DNA from: an uncultured Mucilaginibacter sp.
GTDB lineage: Bacteria > Bacteroidota > Bacteroidia > Sphingobacteriales > Sphingobacteriaceae
DNA: 58,175 nucleotides
NCBI RefSeq assembly: GCF_946479965.1
Contig: NZ_CAMLHX010000022.1
Coordinates: 1 to 58,175 of the forward strand
Direction of reading: 5' to 3'
Of this stretch, positions 35,365-43,296 are shown piece after piece. Positions within the stretch are counted from its first letter, which is position 1; each line of letters starts with the position of its first letter. The translations under genes and the position numbers were made by a program. The notes under the pieces are model-generated. The model was not told the origin of the DNA. It made no database searches and saw nothing but the letters and a program-made list of their open reading frames with translations.

Positions 35365-37110
35365 CTAAAATCTATATTGTAATCCGGTGCGCAAGTTGGT
35401 TTCCATATATCGTGGGTCGCCGGCATATACCGGGGTAAGCGTGCTGCCCGGCAACTCCGTGCCGTATCGGTAAAGGTTAGCTGTAAACAGTAATTGCCAT
35501 GTTAGTTTCCGGTAGATCTCCCAGTCGAAACCCGCGCTGCCTAAAAAATTTTTGTTTGCTGTAAAAGGTGTTGAGGTGGTAAGGCTATATTGTAGCTGCC
35601 CCTTTATTTTAAAGTTTTTACCGGTTTTCCAGTTCAAGCCCGCCGTGCCACTTAGCAGTCTCAGATCAAGCAGCGGCGAAGTGTTTCTGAACCACATTAA
35701 ACTCAAATCAGGATTGATGCTGCTCTTAAAAAATGTAGGCACATACAAAAGAAGCACGGTTTGTGTATTGTTTTGAGTAACACTAACAGGTACAATGGTT
35801 GTTTCGTCATACTTGCTCCAGGTATAAGTGGCGCTTAGCAGGTTGCTCATGCTGGTAGTGTTCCAGGTATAACTGGGGTTAAGGCTTAGCTCGTTACTTA
35901 CACTTCTATATCCCGATGTATTGGCCGAGTTAAAGCCAAAATTGTTAAAACTCGCAGTCAGGCTAAATTTATCATTAAACTGGGTAAACGTATTAATATT
36001 GGCAATAAGTTGTTTGGTAATGCCCGGCCCAGACAAGCGGCTCAGGTTGCCAAGCCGCTGCCCTGCACTGGCGGTAATATTGATTTTCTTTTTCCAAAGA
36101 TTAAAACGCGTGTTGGCGGTGTAATCCATGCGATCAGTATTCATAAACGGATAACCTGCTGTATAAAATCCAGCACCATAGTAATTAAACTTACCGCCTA
36201 TCTCCCAGTCGCTGCCCTTTTTTACTACACCCAGCATTACGGCGTTGTCTTTATTGGTTGATGTGTGTGCATCTAAAAACGGTTTAAAGTTTTTAACAAT
36301 CGCTGTTGACAGCGGCGTATTCAGATTATTGGTATGATAGCTTTGCGCCAGCTCAATATTAAAGGTCCAGCCGTTATCGGTTGTGGCCTTTGCTAAAAAG
36401 CTGAGTGTCATGTTATCCTGTGGATCTAAGGGCGACAATGGCGGCGAAGATACTGAGCTGGTCAGGTCTTTTGCCTTTACAAAGTTGAAGCCTACAAAAT
36501 ATTTACCGTCTTCTTCAAGCCCAAGCTGCGCCATCCACTGGTTACGCTGATAAGCCCCTATTATGCCGGGCGATGGCGGTAAAGGTGCCAGATAATTTAC
36601 CGGTCTTTGCGATACCCCATTAAACACTTTGATGCGGAACTTACCCGGCGACAAATTAACGCCATAACCGAATATCCCCATATCGCCCGTACTCAGGTCG
36701 CTGTAATGAAGCACTTGTGTGCCAAGTAGTATTTCTGTGGTACCTATCCTGGGCGCAACACCAAAACTGTTTGCCGGGTTAGTTAAAAACTGCCATAGAT
36801 TTTGTTTGGACGCGCCCGGCGTTACAAAACTATTCTGTAAGGCGCTAAAGTTAAAATTGAAGGGAATGGTCCACTTACCCGCGTTAATAATGGGGTTAAA
36901 TGTATACCGCACCTGGTGCCAGGATTTGCGTGGTTGGTAAAAGTTGGGAGTTGATTGTTGCGGATTTCTATCCAGCCCATAACCCTCATACCAAATACCC
37001 ATATCACCGGTAACGGTAACTTTTTTGTTTTTGGTAGTGTCCTGCTGCGCGTCGGCGTTAAGAGTCAACAGCAACAAACCTGCAAAAGCAACCTTTATAC
37101 AATAGTTCAT
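35365..37110 (-). CDS. predicted outer-membrane beta-barrel protein
   Basis: 581 aa from the ATG at 37110 (MNYCIKVAFAGLLLLTLNAD, a signal peptide); the frame upstream to 37194 has no such signal. The body is rich in alternating aromatic strands (FNFNFSALQNSFVTP, YSDLSTGDMGIFGYGVNLSP, RTGLQYRF at the C-terminus ending in Phe), as expected for a large barrel. No TonB plug is visible. The family is not recognised. It is in the same coupled set as the Fn3-like and OmpA genes. Confidence 0.8.
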   Translation of the reverse strand: MNYCIKVAFAGLLLLTLNADAQQDTTKNKKVTVTGDMGIWYEGYGLDRNPQQSTPNFYQPRKSWHQVRYTFNPIINAGKWTIPFNFNFSALQNSFVTPGASKQNLWQFLTNPANSFGVAPRIGTTEILLGTQVLHYSDLSTGDMGIFGYGVNLSPGKFRIKVFNGVSQRPVNYLAPLPPSPGIIGAYQRNQWMAQLGLEEDGKYFVGFNFVKAKDLTSSVSSPPLSPLDPQDNMTLSFLAKATTDNGWTFNIELAQSYHTNNLNTPLSTAIVKNFKPFLDAHTSTNKDNAVMLGVVKKGSDWEIGGKFNYYGAGFYTAGYPFMNTDRMDYTANTRFNLWKKKINITASAGQRLGNLSRLSGPGITKQLIANINTFTQFNDKFSLTASFNNFGFNSANTSGYRSVSNELSLNPSYTWNTTSMSNLLSATYTWSKYDETTIVPVSVTQNNTQTVLLLYVPTFFKSSINPDLSLMWFRNTSPLLDLRLLSGTAGLNWKTGKNFKIKGQLQYSLTTSTPFTANKNFLGSAGFDWEIYRKLTWQLLFTANLYRYGTELPGSTLTPVYAGDPRYMETNLRTGLQYRF

Positions 37111-37257
37111 TTTTAGGGGGAATATACTTTTACAGTATTTATAAGTTACCTCCAGCTCATTGTTAAAGCTTGAAGTGTTTTTGTTTGCTATCAATATATT
37201 GGTCGGATGTGAATGAGTATGCGGCGGACAATCATTTTATTGGTCTTGTTGCTATCG

Positions 37258-39195
37258 TTATTTTTTGGGAGGAACGGCGGGTCCGATTGTAAAAACGAAA
37301 ACCTCGGCGTTACCAACAGGTTTCCTCTCGCGATTTAACGCCTGCACGTTCCAAACATATTTCTTCCCTGCATTAAACTTTACAAGGGGTACCCGCAGGC
37401 TAAGATCTTTCATGCTATCTTTTTCAAAAAATGGCTTGTTAGTCCGCAGAGCCGCGTCAGGCGATTGATCGCCATTTATCACAACTACTTTGATCTTATA
37501 AGTTTCCTGTCCGGTAGCGGTTGTAAGCCGAGCCCAGCTAAACTGCGGTGCTTCACCTGCCGCTATAGTAGCACCGTTTGCCGGTGAGTTCAATTTAACG
37601 GTGCCTATTGTAGTAACCGATGCCTCTTTAACGTTAAAAGAGAAGGTCTCGCTGGTGCCGTTATTTGATCCGACGGGTTTTCCCTCGCGGTTAAGGGCCT
37701 GCACGTTCCAAACATATTTTGCACCCGGAGAAAACCTTACAGGTGGCACTACCAAATCAGGCATACTATCTTTTTCAAAAAACGGTTTATTAGTTCTGAG
37801 AGCCGCGTCAGGTGATTGGTCTCCCTTTATCTCTACTATCTTTATCTTATAAGTTTCCTGGCCGGTAGCGGTTGTAAGCGGAAACCACTTAAACTCCGGC
37901 ATCTCACCTGCTGCTATAGTAGCTCCATTTGCCGGTGAGCCTAATTTAACGGTGCCTGTTGTAACTGTAGGTGCCTCTTCAACTTTAAAAGAGAAGGTCT
38001 CGCTGGTGCCATTATTTTCGCCTATTGGCTTCCCTTCGCGGTTAAGGGCTTGCACGTTCCAAACATATTTTTTACCGGCATTAAACTTTACAAGGGGACT
38101 AAGGTCGGGCGTACTATCCTTTTCAAAAATTGGTTTATTAGTTCTGAACGCCTGTTCGGGCGATTGGTCTCCCTTTATCTCTACAATCTTTATCCTGTAA
38201 GTTTCCTGGCCTGTAGCGGTTGTAAGCGGAAACCACTTAAACTCCGGCATCTCACCTGCTGCTATAGTAGCTCCATTTGCCGGTGAGCCTAATTTAACGG
38301 TGCCTGTTGTAACTGTAGGTGCCTCTTCAACTTTAAAAGAGAAGGTCTCGCTGGTGCCATTATTTTCGCCTATTGGCTTCCCTTCGCGGTTAAGGGCTTG
38401 CACGTTCCAAACAAAGCTGCATAAATAAGGCGGTTTGCAAGGGCCCGTAATTAAATTATTTATTATCGCTTGTGTTATATTGTCAACATCTTTGGTAAAT
38501 ATTGGCTGATTAGTTGAGCGTGCCTGTGTGCCTGTCTGGCCTTGCATTAATTGCCAAACCTTTAATCTGTAAGTTGTGGGCTCTTGTGGTCGCGGAATAA
38601 GGGGTGTCCATCTGAATGAGATAGGTTTAGCTATATCTGTTTCTTTAAAAACTAAATCTTTAGCAGGCGATACAAGTTGCGCTGCCTGGTACGTTTGCTG
38701 CTCATTACCACGTATGGTAAATGTTTTAGTTTTCGATTCGCTTGCTGGCAATATCGCTGCGCCGCGGGCATTAAAAAATTGAACGGTCAATTCGTAATCG
38801 CCAGGAGGCAGTATGCAGCCTTTGCCAAGCAAAGATACAGCGTTATTACCCGCCCAAACCCTGCTCATAGAAGCAAACCCTGCTTCCGGAGCGTTACCAC
38901 TTGTGTAGTCGCCACATACTTTTGCACCTCCTTTTTTGATCAATACCAGTATTTTACTTTCCTGGGCAAGGCCATCAACACGCCCGTTAACAGCTCGCGC
39001 TGTTGCCGAAATAGTGAGCTGCGACGTTCCGGCACCCCAGTTTATGGTGTTGGCATCGGGATTGGCTGGCATAGAAATATTTATAGCTGTTATGGGGTTA
39101 TTTTGTGCGAAAGCTTGTGAAACTAACACGGTTAATGCCATTGTCAGTAAAAACAGTTTTACTGATGGTTGAGTTACCAAAGCCTTCATAGCCAA
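37258..39195 (-). CDS. secreted protein with three-plus Fn3-like tandem repeats
   Basis: 645 aa, signal peptide SVKLFLLTMALTVLVSQAFA. After an N-terminal beta domain (about 30-165) come one diverged and three near-identical repeats of about 110-116 residues, each with SPANGATIAAGE, FKWFPLTTATGQETY and KYVWNVQALNREGKP. The DNA contains a perfect 201-bp direct repeat (37865-38065 and 38213-38413), so the array is recently duplicated or homogenised. Function is probably structural or adhesive. It is separated by about 150 bp from the barrel gene and may have its own promoter. Confidence 0.8.
   Translation of the reverse strand: MAMKALVTQPSVKLFLLTMALTVLVSQAFAQNNPITAINISMPANPDANTINWGAGTSQLTISATARAVNGRVDGLAQESKILVLIKKGGAKVCGDYTSGNAPEAGFASMSRVWAGNNAVSLLGKGCILPPGDYELTVQFFNARGAAILPASESKTKTFTIRGNEQQTYQAAQLVSPAKDLVFKETDIAKPISFRWTPLIPRPQEPTTYRLKVWQLMQGQTGTQARSTNQPIFTKDVDNITQAIINNLITGPCKPPYLCSFVWNVQALNREGKPIGENNGTSETFSFKVEEAPTVTTGTVKLGSPANGATIAAGEMPEFKWFPLTTATGQETYRIKIVEIKGDQSPEQAFRTNKPIFEKDSTPDLSPLVKFNAGKKYVWNVQALNREGKPIGENNGTSETFSFKVEEAPTVTTGTVKLGSPANGATIAAGEMPEFKWFPLTTATGQETYKIKIVEIKGDQSPDAALRTNKPFFEKDSMPDLVVPPVRFSPGAKYVWNVQALNREGKPVGSNNGTSETFSFNVKEASVTTIGTVKLNSPANGATIAAGEAPQFSWARLTTATGQETYKIKVVVINGDQSPDAALRTNKPFFEKDSMKDLSLRVPLVKFNAGKKYVWNVQALNRERKPVGNAEVFVFTIGPAVPPKK
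37865..38413. repeat. 201-bp perfect direct repeat inside the Fn3-like gene
   Basis: 37865-38065 and 38213-38413 are identical, offset by 348 bp (116 codons). They encode the same 67 residues, bridging two Fn3-like repeats. Identity at synonymous positions shows a recent duplication or gene conversion. Confidence 0.9.
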
Positions 39196-39355
39196 ATTAA
39201 TTAGGAGTGATTGGGTTATAATGGCGGTAAGTTACTGGTAATAAATTAAATACACGACAACTTACCAATTTATATTTTTTTCGGAGTTGCGGATTTTAAA
39301 ACCGTGGCTGCAGGTCCTGAAATAACATTCCAAAAAAGCGGGAACAAAAAACCCA

Positions 39356-39504
39356 GCTGTTCCAAACTGTTCCAAACCTCTAAAAAAAGCCCTAAAAACG
39401 GCCTAAAGGTGTTCCAAACTGTTCCACATTAAAATGGATAAGTTCTAATAATCAGTAACTTAGTACCGTCAACAGCTTTTACACCCTTTATATTTTTTGG
39501 AACA
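39356..39504 (+). repeat. family B intergenic element, TGTTCCA type (copy 3)
   Basis: Begins CTGTTCCAAACTGTTCCAAA, then the CTCTAAAAAAAGCCC block, GTGTTCCAAACTGTTCCA and TTAGTACCGTCAACAGCTTT, and ends TATATTTTTTGGAACA. Same layout and shared blocks as 26488-26662. Confidence 0.78.
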
Positions 39505-39555
39505 CCACAGCCTCACGCTGGCGCAAGTTTTATCAGTGTCTTAGAAAGGCCTAAT

Positions 39556-39768
39556 GCTGCAACAGTTTTACAAAAAATGCAACAAAAAAACCCAATTGCG
39601 CAACCCATTGATAATAAGAAAATTAACAGGCATTTACAGCTAATTTTCCTGACGAATAAGTCTGTTGCAAACTGTTGCAGCTAAATTGTATAATTAACTG
39701 TCGGTTAATACTTTATAAAATTTTACTGTTGCAAGTGTTGCAATTGTTGCTTATATTTTCTGCAACAC
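39556..39768 (+). repeat. family B intergenic element, TGTTGCA type (copy 4)
   Basis: Carries TGCAACA words at the left, the core TTTACAGCTAATTTTCCTGA then CGAATAAGT (39633-39661), CTGTTGCAAACTGTTGCA, then TGTTGCAAGTGTTGCAATTG, ending TATATTTTCTGCAACA. Homologous to 9638-9842 (inverted) and, in the core, to 51014-51240. Confidence 0.75.
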
Positions 39769-39779
39769 CCCCGCGTTAT

Positions 39780-40736
39780 CTACACCGCCGCGCTGGCGTG
39801 ATAAATAAACCATGCGTTTAACAGCACATAGGCGGCCAGTAATACCTGGGCTATAATAAAATCAAACTTTTGCGCCTTGGCGTCCTTGCCCTTTTTAATG
39901 AGTATAAGCGAGTAGGCCGTTGCCATTATAACCGTTAATATAAACAGCAGGGTAAGGCCGTGCAAGGTATCAACAAGGGTAAATGTGCTGGAGTCGGGCA
40001 GGGATGAGTCAACAATATACTTGTTACCAATAACCGCGAACAGCGCGCCCACGCTTAACCCAAACCGGGAGTCGATACTGTCCTTATGTATGTAAAAGCA
40101 CATGTAGGCAATTAAAAAGGCCATGTACATGCCCAAAAACATCTTCCAGAACAGGCCGGTAGCATTGCGGTTAATGCGGAGCAGCACCTTAAAATTACTG
40201 TATTCGGTATGCGGTTTATCAAGCGTCTCATCGCCAAAGCCGGTTTCGTAAACCTTGGTACCGGTTGTCACCCTAATACTATCAATGTTCCATCCGCGCA
40301 GCGTAAAACGCGGATCGAAATGCTTGCCCAGGGTATCTGCCGCAAAAACCAGCGACTCAGAGTCGAACTGAGAATTTTCTATAGAGAACCGCAGTTTCTG
40401 GCTGTCGAAAGGGAAATTATCTATCGCCCACGAGTCCTTCATAACGCACTGCAGCTTCATCAGCAGGTAGATCTGCCCGCCCGTACTGTCAACAGTTGAA
40501 TACGATTTAACCACTGATTTTGCCTGCGGAACCTCGAGGTTCTCAACAAAGTTAAATTCCTTGTTTTTGTATTTAAGCCAAAGCCACAGGTTTACCGTGT
40601 ACTCCTTCTCCTTAAAATTGATGTCGTGTATACTGGTGATATAGATGCCGGTTTTAACGGTATCGGGCTTGGCCTCCTGAGCCTTTACGGCAATGGCCGG
40701 CAGTAAAAATAGAATTGTGTATATAAGTTTTTTCAA
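39780..40736 (-). CDS. prokaryotic pentameric ligand-gated ion channel (Cys-loop-type)
   Basis: 318 aa. A signal peptide (IYTILFLLPAIAVKAQ) precedes a beta-sandwich extracellular domain of about 190 residues: TVNLWLWLKYKN and the Pro-loop WAIDNFPFDSQKLRFSIEN, the bacterial equivalent of the Cys-loop without its cysteines. Four hydrophobic segments follow (about 197-216, 225-243, 255-280, 290-312), as in GLIC and ELIC. Expected to form a pentameric ion channel in the inner membrane gated by an extracytoplasmic ligand or protons. On the minus strand TAAATTTG (40764-40757) is a candidate -7 box. Divergent from the kinase operon. Confidence 0.85.
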   Translation of the reverse strand: MKKLIYTILFLLPAIAVKAQEAKPDTVKTGIYITSIHDINFKEKEYTVNLWLWLKYKNKEFNFVENLEVPQAKSVVKSYSTVDSTGGQIYLLMKLQCVMKDSWAIDNFPFDSQKLRFSIENSQFDSESLVFAADTLGKHFDPRFTLRGWNIDSIRVTTGTKVYETGFGDETLDKPHTEYSNFKVLLRINRNATGLFWKMFLGMYMAFLIAYMCFYIHKDSIDSRFGLSVGALFAVIGNKYIVDSSLPDSSTFTLVDTLHGLTLLFILTVIMATAYSLILIKKGKDAKAQKFDFIIAQVLLAAYVLLNAWFIYHASAAV

Positions 40737-40845
40737 GGGCGTATTTTAAACTTTACCAAATTTACTTTTTTAACTGATAGTATTTTGGACAAAATTTTGC
40801 TACCCCTACAACAAAACACCTCCTTTAACTGTAAATTTACTACGT

Positions 40846-42189
40846 ATGAGTAAAGTATTTACAATAGCAGACGGTCTTGAAAATTTAGGTGCGTTACGCA
40901 CAGGCGGACAAGGCTCAGTATACAAAGGAAAACGAACAGGCACCATTTACACCGCCGTAAAGCTTATACCCACCCCCATTCATACCGAGGACCCGAAGGA
41001 TAAGAACTACCGCAACTTTCAAAACGAGGTGGCCAAGCTGCAAAAGGTAAATGAAAACCCTAACCCTAATGTTGTAAAAATGTTAAGCTACGGGGTTACG
41101 GAAAGTGGCTCCTTCCCCTACATAGAAATGGAATACATTGAGGGGCCTGATCTTAGCGAACTGCTTGCTCCGCCAAATGAGAAGATATTTACCATAAAGG
41201 AAGTGCTCAAACTAGCCGACCAGCTGGCCTGCGCGCTTGCGCATTGTCATAAGGTTGGAGTTAAGCATGGCGACATAAAAAGCGACAACGTAAAATATAA
41301 CTCGCACACCGGCAACTATGTACTGCTTGATTTTGGCCTGGCCATTATGAGCGAGGAGCAGCGCCGCACCAGCATACGCCATGCCGGCGCCGTAGAATTT
41401 ATGGCCCCCGAGCAGAACGAGGGCAAAATGCTTTTACAAACCGATGTTTACAGTTTCGGCGTGATTTTATACGAGCTGTTGGGCGGCCAGGTACCATTCC
41501 CGTTAAACAGCAGCAGCGATACCGCCCGCAACGCGGTAATGGTGGGTCACCTGGAGGATAAAGTGCCTGATGTGATGGGGCTGCGCAAAGCCAACCTGCC
41601 AAAAAACTGGACCAAGGAAAAGAAAGACGACGAAATGCGCGTGCCTGCATGGTTATTGGAGTTGATCAGTAAATGCCTGCAAAAACAACCTGAAGACCGG
41701 TACCCAAGCGGCGTAGAACTGCATGAAGCCATTGTGAAAGGAAGTGTATCTGTTAGTAGTGAAGTCGCCACTGCTCTTCAGCCGGAAATTGCTGCCTTGC
41801 AGGAAGAGAACCAACGGTTGCAACAAGCATTAGCGCAACAGCCAAAAGTCAAAACAGTATCGCATGGGTCTCACGCTCCCGTATCAAAAGCATTTTTTAA
41901 TGGCGTGTTTGCTTTGATGATCATCTTTATGCTGACATCGGGGTACCTTTTGTTTTTTAAAGATAGTGGCGCAGCTGAAAATAGTACCGCAAAAACAGAC
42001 AGCATAGCAAAGGCAGATAGTATAGCAAACCTGGGGAATGCAGCAAATAACGCTGAGACGGAGGATCGCTTGCAACGTAGGCGAGACTCAATTAGGGATC
42101 AAGGAGTTAGGAACACTGAGCAGCCTGTAGAAATTGATACCGGCGAAGATCTGACACCCGATACCACAATAGCGCCACAGGAGTTTTAA
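40846..42189 (+). CDS. membrane-anchored Ser/Thr protein kinase 1
   Basis: 447 aa. The kinase domain (about 15-300) has glycine loop TGGQGSVYKG (19-28), Lys39 in AVKL, Glu61, catalytic HGD (141-143, Asp143) with Asn148, DFG (162-164) and APE (187-189). HGD instead of HRD makes it a non-RD kinase. A coiled-coil stretch (about 310-332) leads to one transmembrane helix (350-371) and a short polar extracytoplasmic tail without PASTA repeats. The paralogue at 49636 is nearly identical in the kinase core. First gene of the signalling-cell wall cluster; likely phosphorylates FHA partners and the SEDS/PBP machinery. Confidence 0.95.
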   Translation: MSKVFTIADGLENLGALRTGGQGSVYKGKRTGTIYTAVKLIPTPIHTEDPKDKNYRNFQNEVAKLQKVNENPNPNVVKMLSYGVTESGSFPYIEMEYIEGPDLSELLAPPNEKIFTIKEVLKLADQLACALAHCHKVGVKHGDIKSDNVKYNSHTGNYVLLDFGLAIMSEEQRRTSIRHAGAVEFMAPEQNEGKMLLQTDVYSFGVILYELLGGQVPFPLNSSSDTARNAVMVGHLEDKVPDVMGLRKANLPKNWTKEKKDDEMRVPAWLLELISKCLQKQPEDRYPSGVELHEAIVKGSVSVSSEVATALQPEIAALQEENQRLQQALAQQPKVKTVSHGSHAPVSKAFFNGVFALMIIFMLTSGYLLFFKDSGAAENSTAKTDSIAKADSIANLGNAANNAETEDRLQRRRDSIRDQGVRNTEQPVEIDTGEDLTPDTTIAPQEF

Positions 42190-42251
42190 TAGCAACGCAT
42201 CACAAACATCTGTAACAGTAAAATGTTCAGTACATATACTCGCAATAATTA

Positions 42252-43196
42252 ATGGAGACAAAGACAAGTTTTTGGCAACGCTTAGGCATTCAGGATTGGT
42301 TTTTAACTGATGAAACGTCAGGTATTAACGGAAAAACCCCTGCTCTTACACCCGAGGTTGTTTACAGGTATATTATTGAAAAGTTTACAGACTCTATAAG
42401 GGAATTATCCTTTGGCAACCGTGTGGTGTTTTACCACGAGTTCATCATCAGCTTTAACGCCGAAGACTACCGGGATTTTGTCGAAAACAAACAGGGCATT
42501 TTTGGTTTGATAGCTAAAGAGACGGTAAAAAAGTTTTACGAGATTTTAAAGGAACAACGTGCCGCCGGCAAAACGGTTGAACCTTCCGGATCCAAATGGG
42601 TTTTCAGGTTGGTATCTCACCCTGATTATATGCGGGGGGACAAAGGCTTTATAGGTAAGTTACTTCCCGACAATAATCAGAAGACAGAAAACCTGCGCGT
42701 AACGTTCATACCACGGCAAACTGGTATTGCCCAAACCTTTGATGTTAACCATGATATTTTAAAGGGCTTTACCTATTACAGTGATGGCTATATGGAAATT
42801 CCGTACGAAGAGGAACTGGAGTATAGCGATGAAAAGAGCGTAAGCAACAACGTACTGGCGCGTTTGGAAACTATTATCCCTGATAAACAGTTTGCCGGCA
42901 AAAAGGTGGAATATCTGATGAAGGAAGCTGACATCATTGTATCGGGCAGTGATGAAACGCGCGAGGAAGGGAACATTTTTGTGATACCATCAGAGTGGGT
43001 TAACTCCCCGCACCTGCAAATTAAATACAACAAAGCCGATGGCAAATTTTACCTGGCATCATTTGGCGAGATAACTACCATGAACGAAGTTACAGTACCC
43101 CAAAGCGATGTAAATAAACCTGTTTGGACAGAGCTTCCGGTTAATTCGCGGCTGCTGCTAAATGGAATAATTGGCGTTAACCTGTTTAAATCATAG
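42252..43196 (+). CDS. FhaA-like protein with degenerate C-terminal FHA domain
   Basis: 314 aa, soluble. The N-terminal 170 residues (RELSFGNRVVFYHEFIISFN, AEDYRDFVENKQGIFGLIAK) resemble the FhaA N-terminal (DUF3662-like) arrangement in length and strand/helix order. The C-terminal 100 residues follow an FHA beta-sandwich outline (ADIIVSGSDETREEGNIFVI; PHLQIKYNKADGKFYLASFG; NSRLLLNGIIGVNLF) but lack the GR and SRxxH phosphothreonine residues: SEWVNSPH replaces SRxH. It may serve as a scaffold rather than a phospho-binder. Similarity to FhaA is my inference. One base separates its stop from the 32-aa ORF. Confidence 0.65.
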   Translation: METKTSFWQRLGIQDWFLTDETSGINGKTPALTPEVVYRYIIEKFTDSIRELSFGNRVVFYHEFIISFNAEDYRDFVENKQGIFGLIAKETVKKFYEILKEQRAAGKTVEPSGSKWVFRLVSHPDYMRGDKGFIGKLLPDNNQKTENLRVTFIPRQTGIAQTFDVNHDILKGFTYYSDGYMEIPYEEELEYSDEKSVSNNVLARLETIIPDKQFAGKKVEYLMKEADIIVSGSDETREEGNIFVIPSEWVNSPHLQIKYNKADGKFYLASFGEITTMNEVTVPQSDVNKPVWTELPVNSRLLLNGIIGVNLFKS

Positions 43197-43197
43197 C

Positions 43198-43296
43198 ATG
43201 TCGCATATTTTATCTATAGCGTTATTGGTGCTTGTTGTTGGTTTACTGGCAACACATTTTATCGACATAAAAAAATCGGGCAAACAAAATGGCTGA
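43198..43296 (+). CDS. 32-aa single-pass membrane peptide
   Basis: ATG at 43198 one base after the upstream stop; reads MSHILSIALLVLVVGLLATH then FIDIKKSGKQNG and ends in a TGA overlapping the phosphatase start by 8 bp. One transmembrane helix (about 4-20) with a basic tail. The tight junctions on both sides suggest it is translated and couples translation of the phosphatase. No family recognised. It may be a small regulator of the complex. Confidence 0.6.
   Translation: MSHILSIALLVLVVGLLATHFIDIKKSGKQNG

Larger units (their letters stand above)
39196..39779. other. 584-bp intergenic region with two family B elements
   Basis: No gene seen. It contains copy 3 (39356-39504, TGTTCCA type) and copy 4 (39556-39768, TGTTGCA type), in tandem, with about 50 bp between. 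The first 100 bp upstream of the Fn3-like gene are AT-rich and may hold its promoter. Confidence 0.6.

Noticed and set aside
42788..43045. Antisense frames in the kinase cluster as possible antitoxins
   Set aside because: They arise from strong codon bias on the coding strand and lack starts or family motifs.
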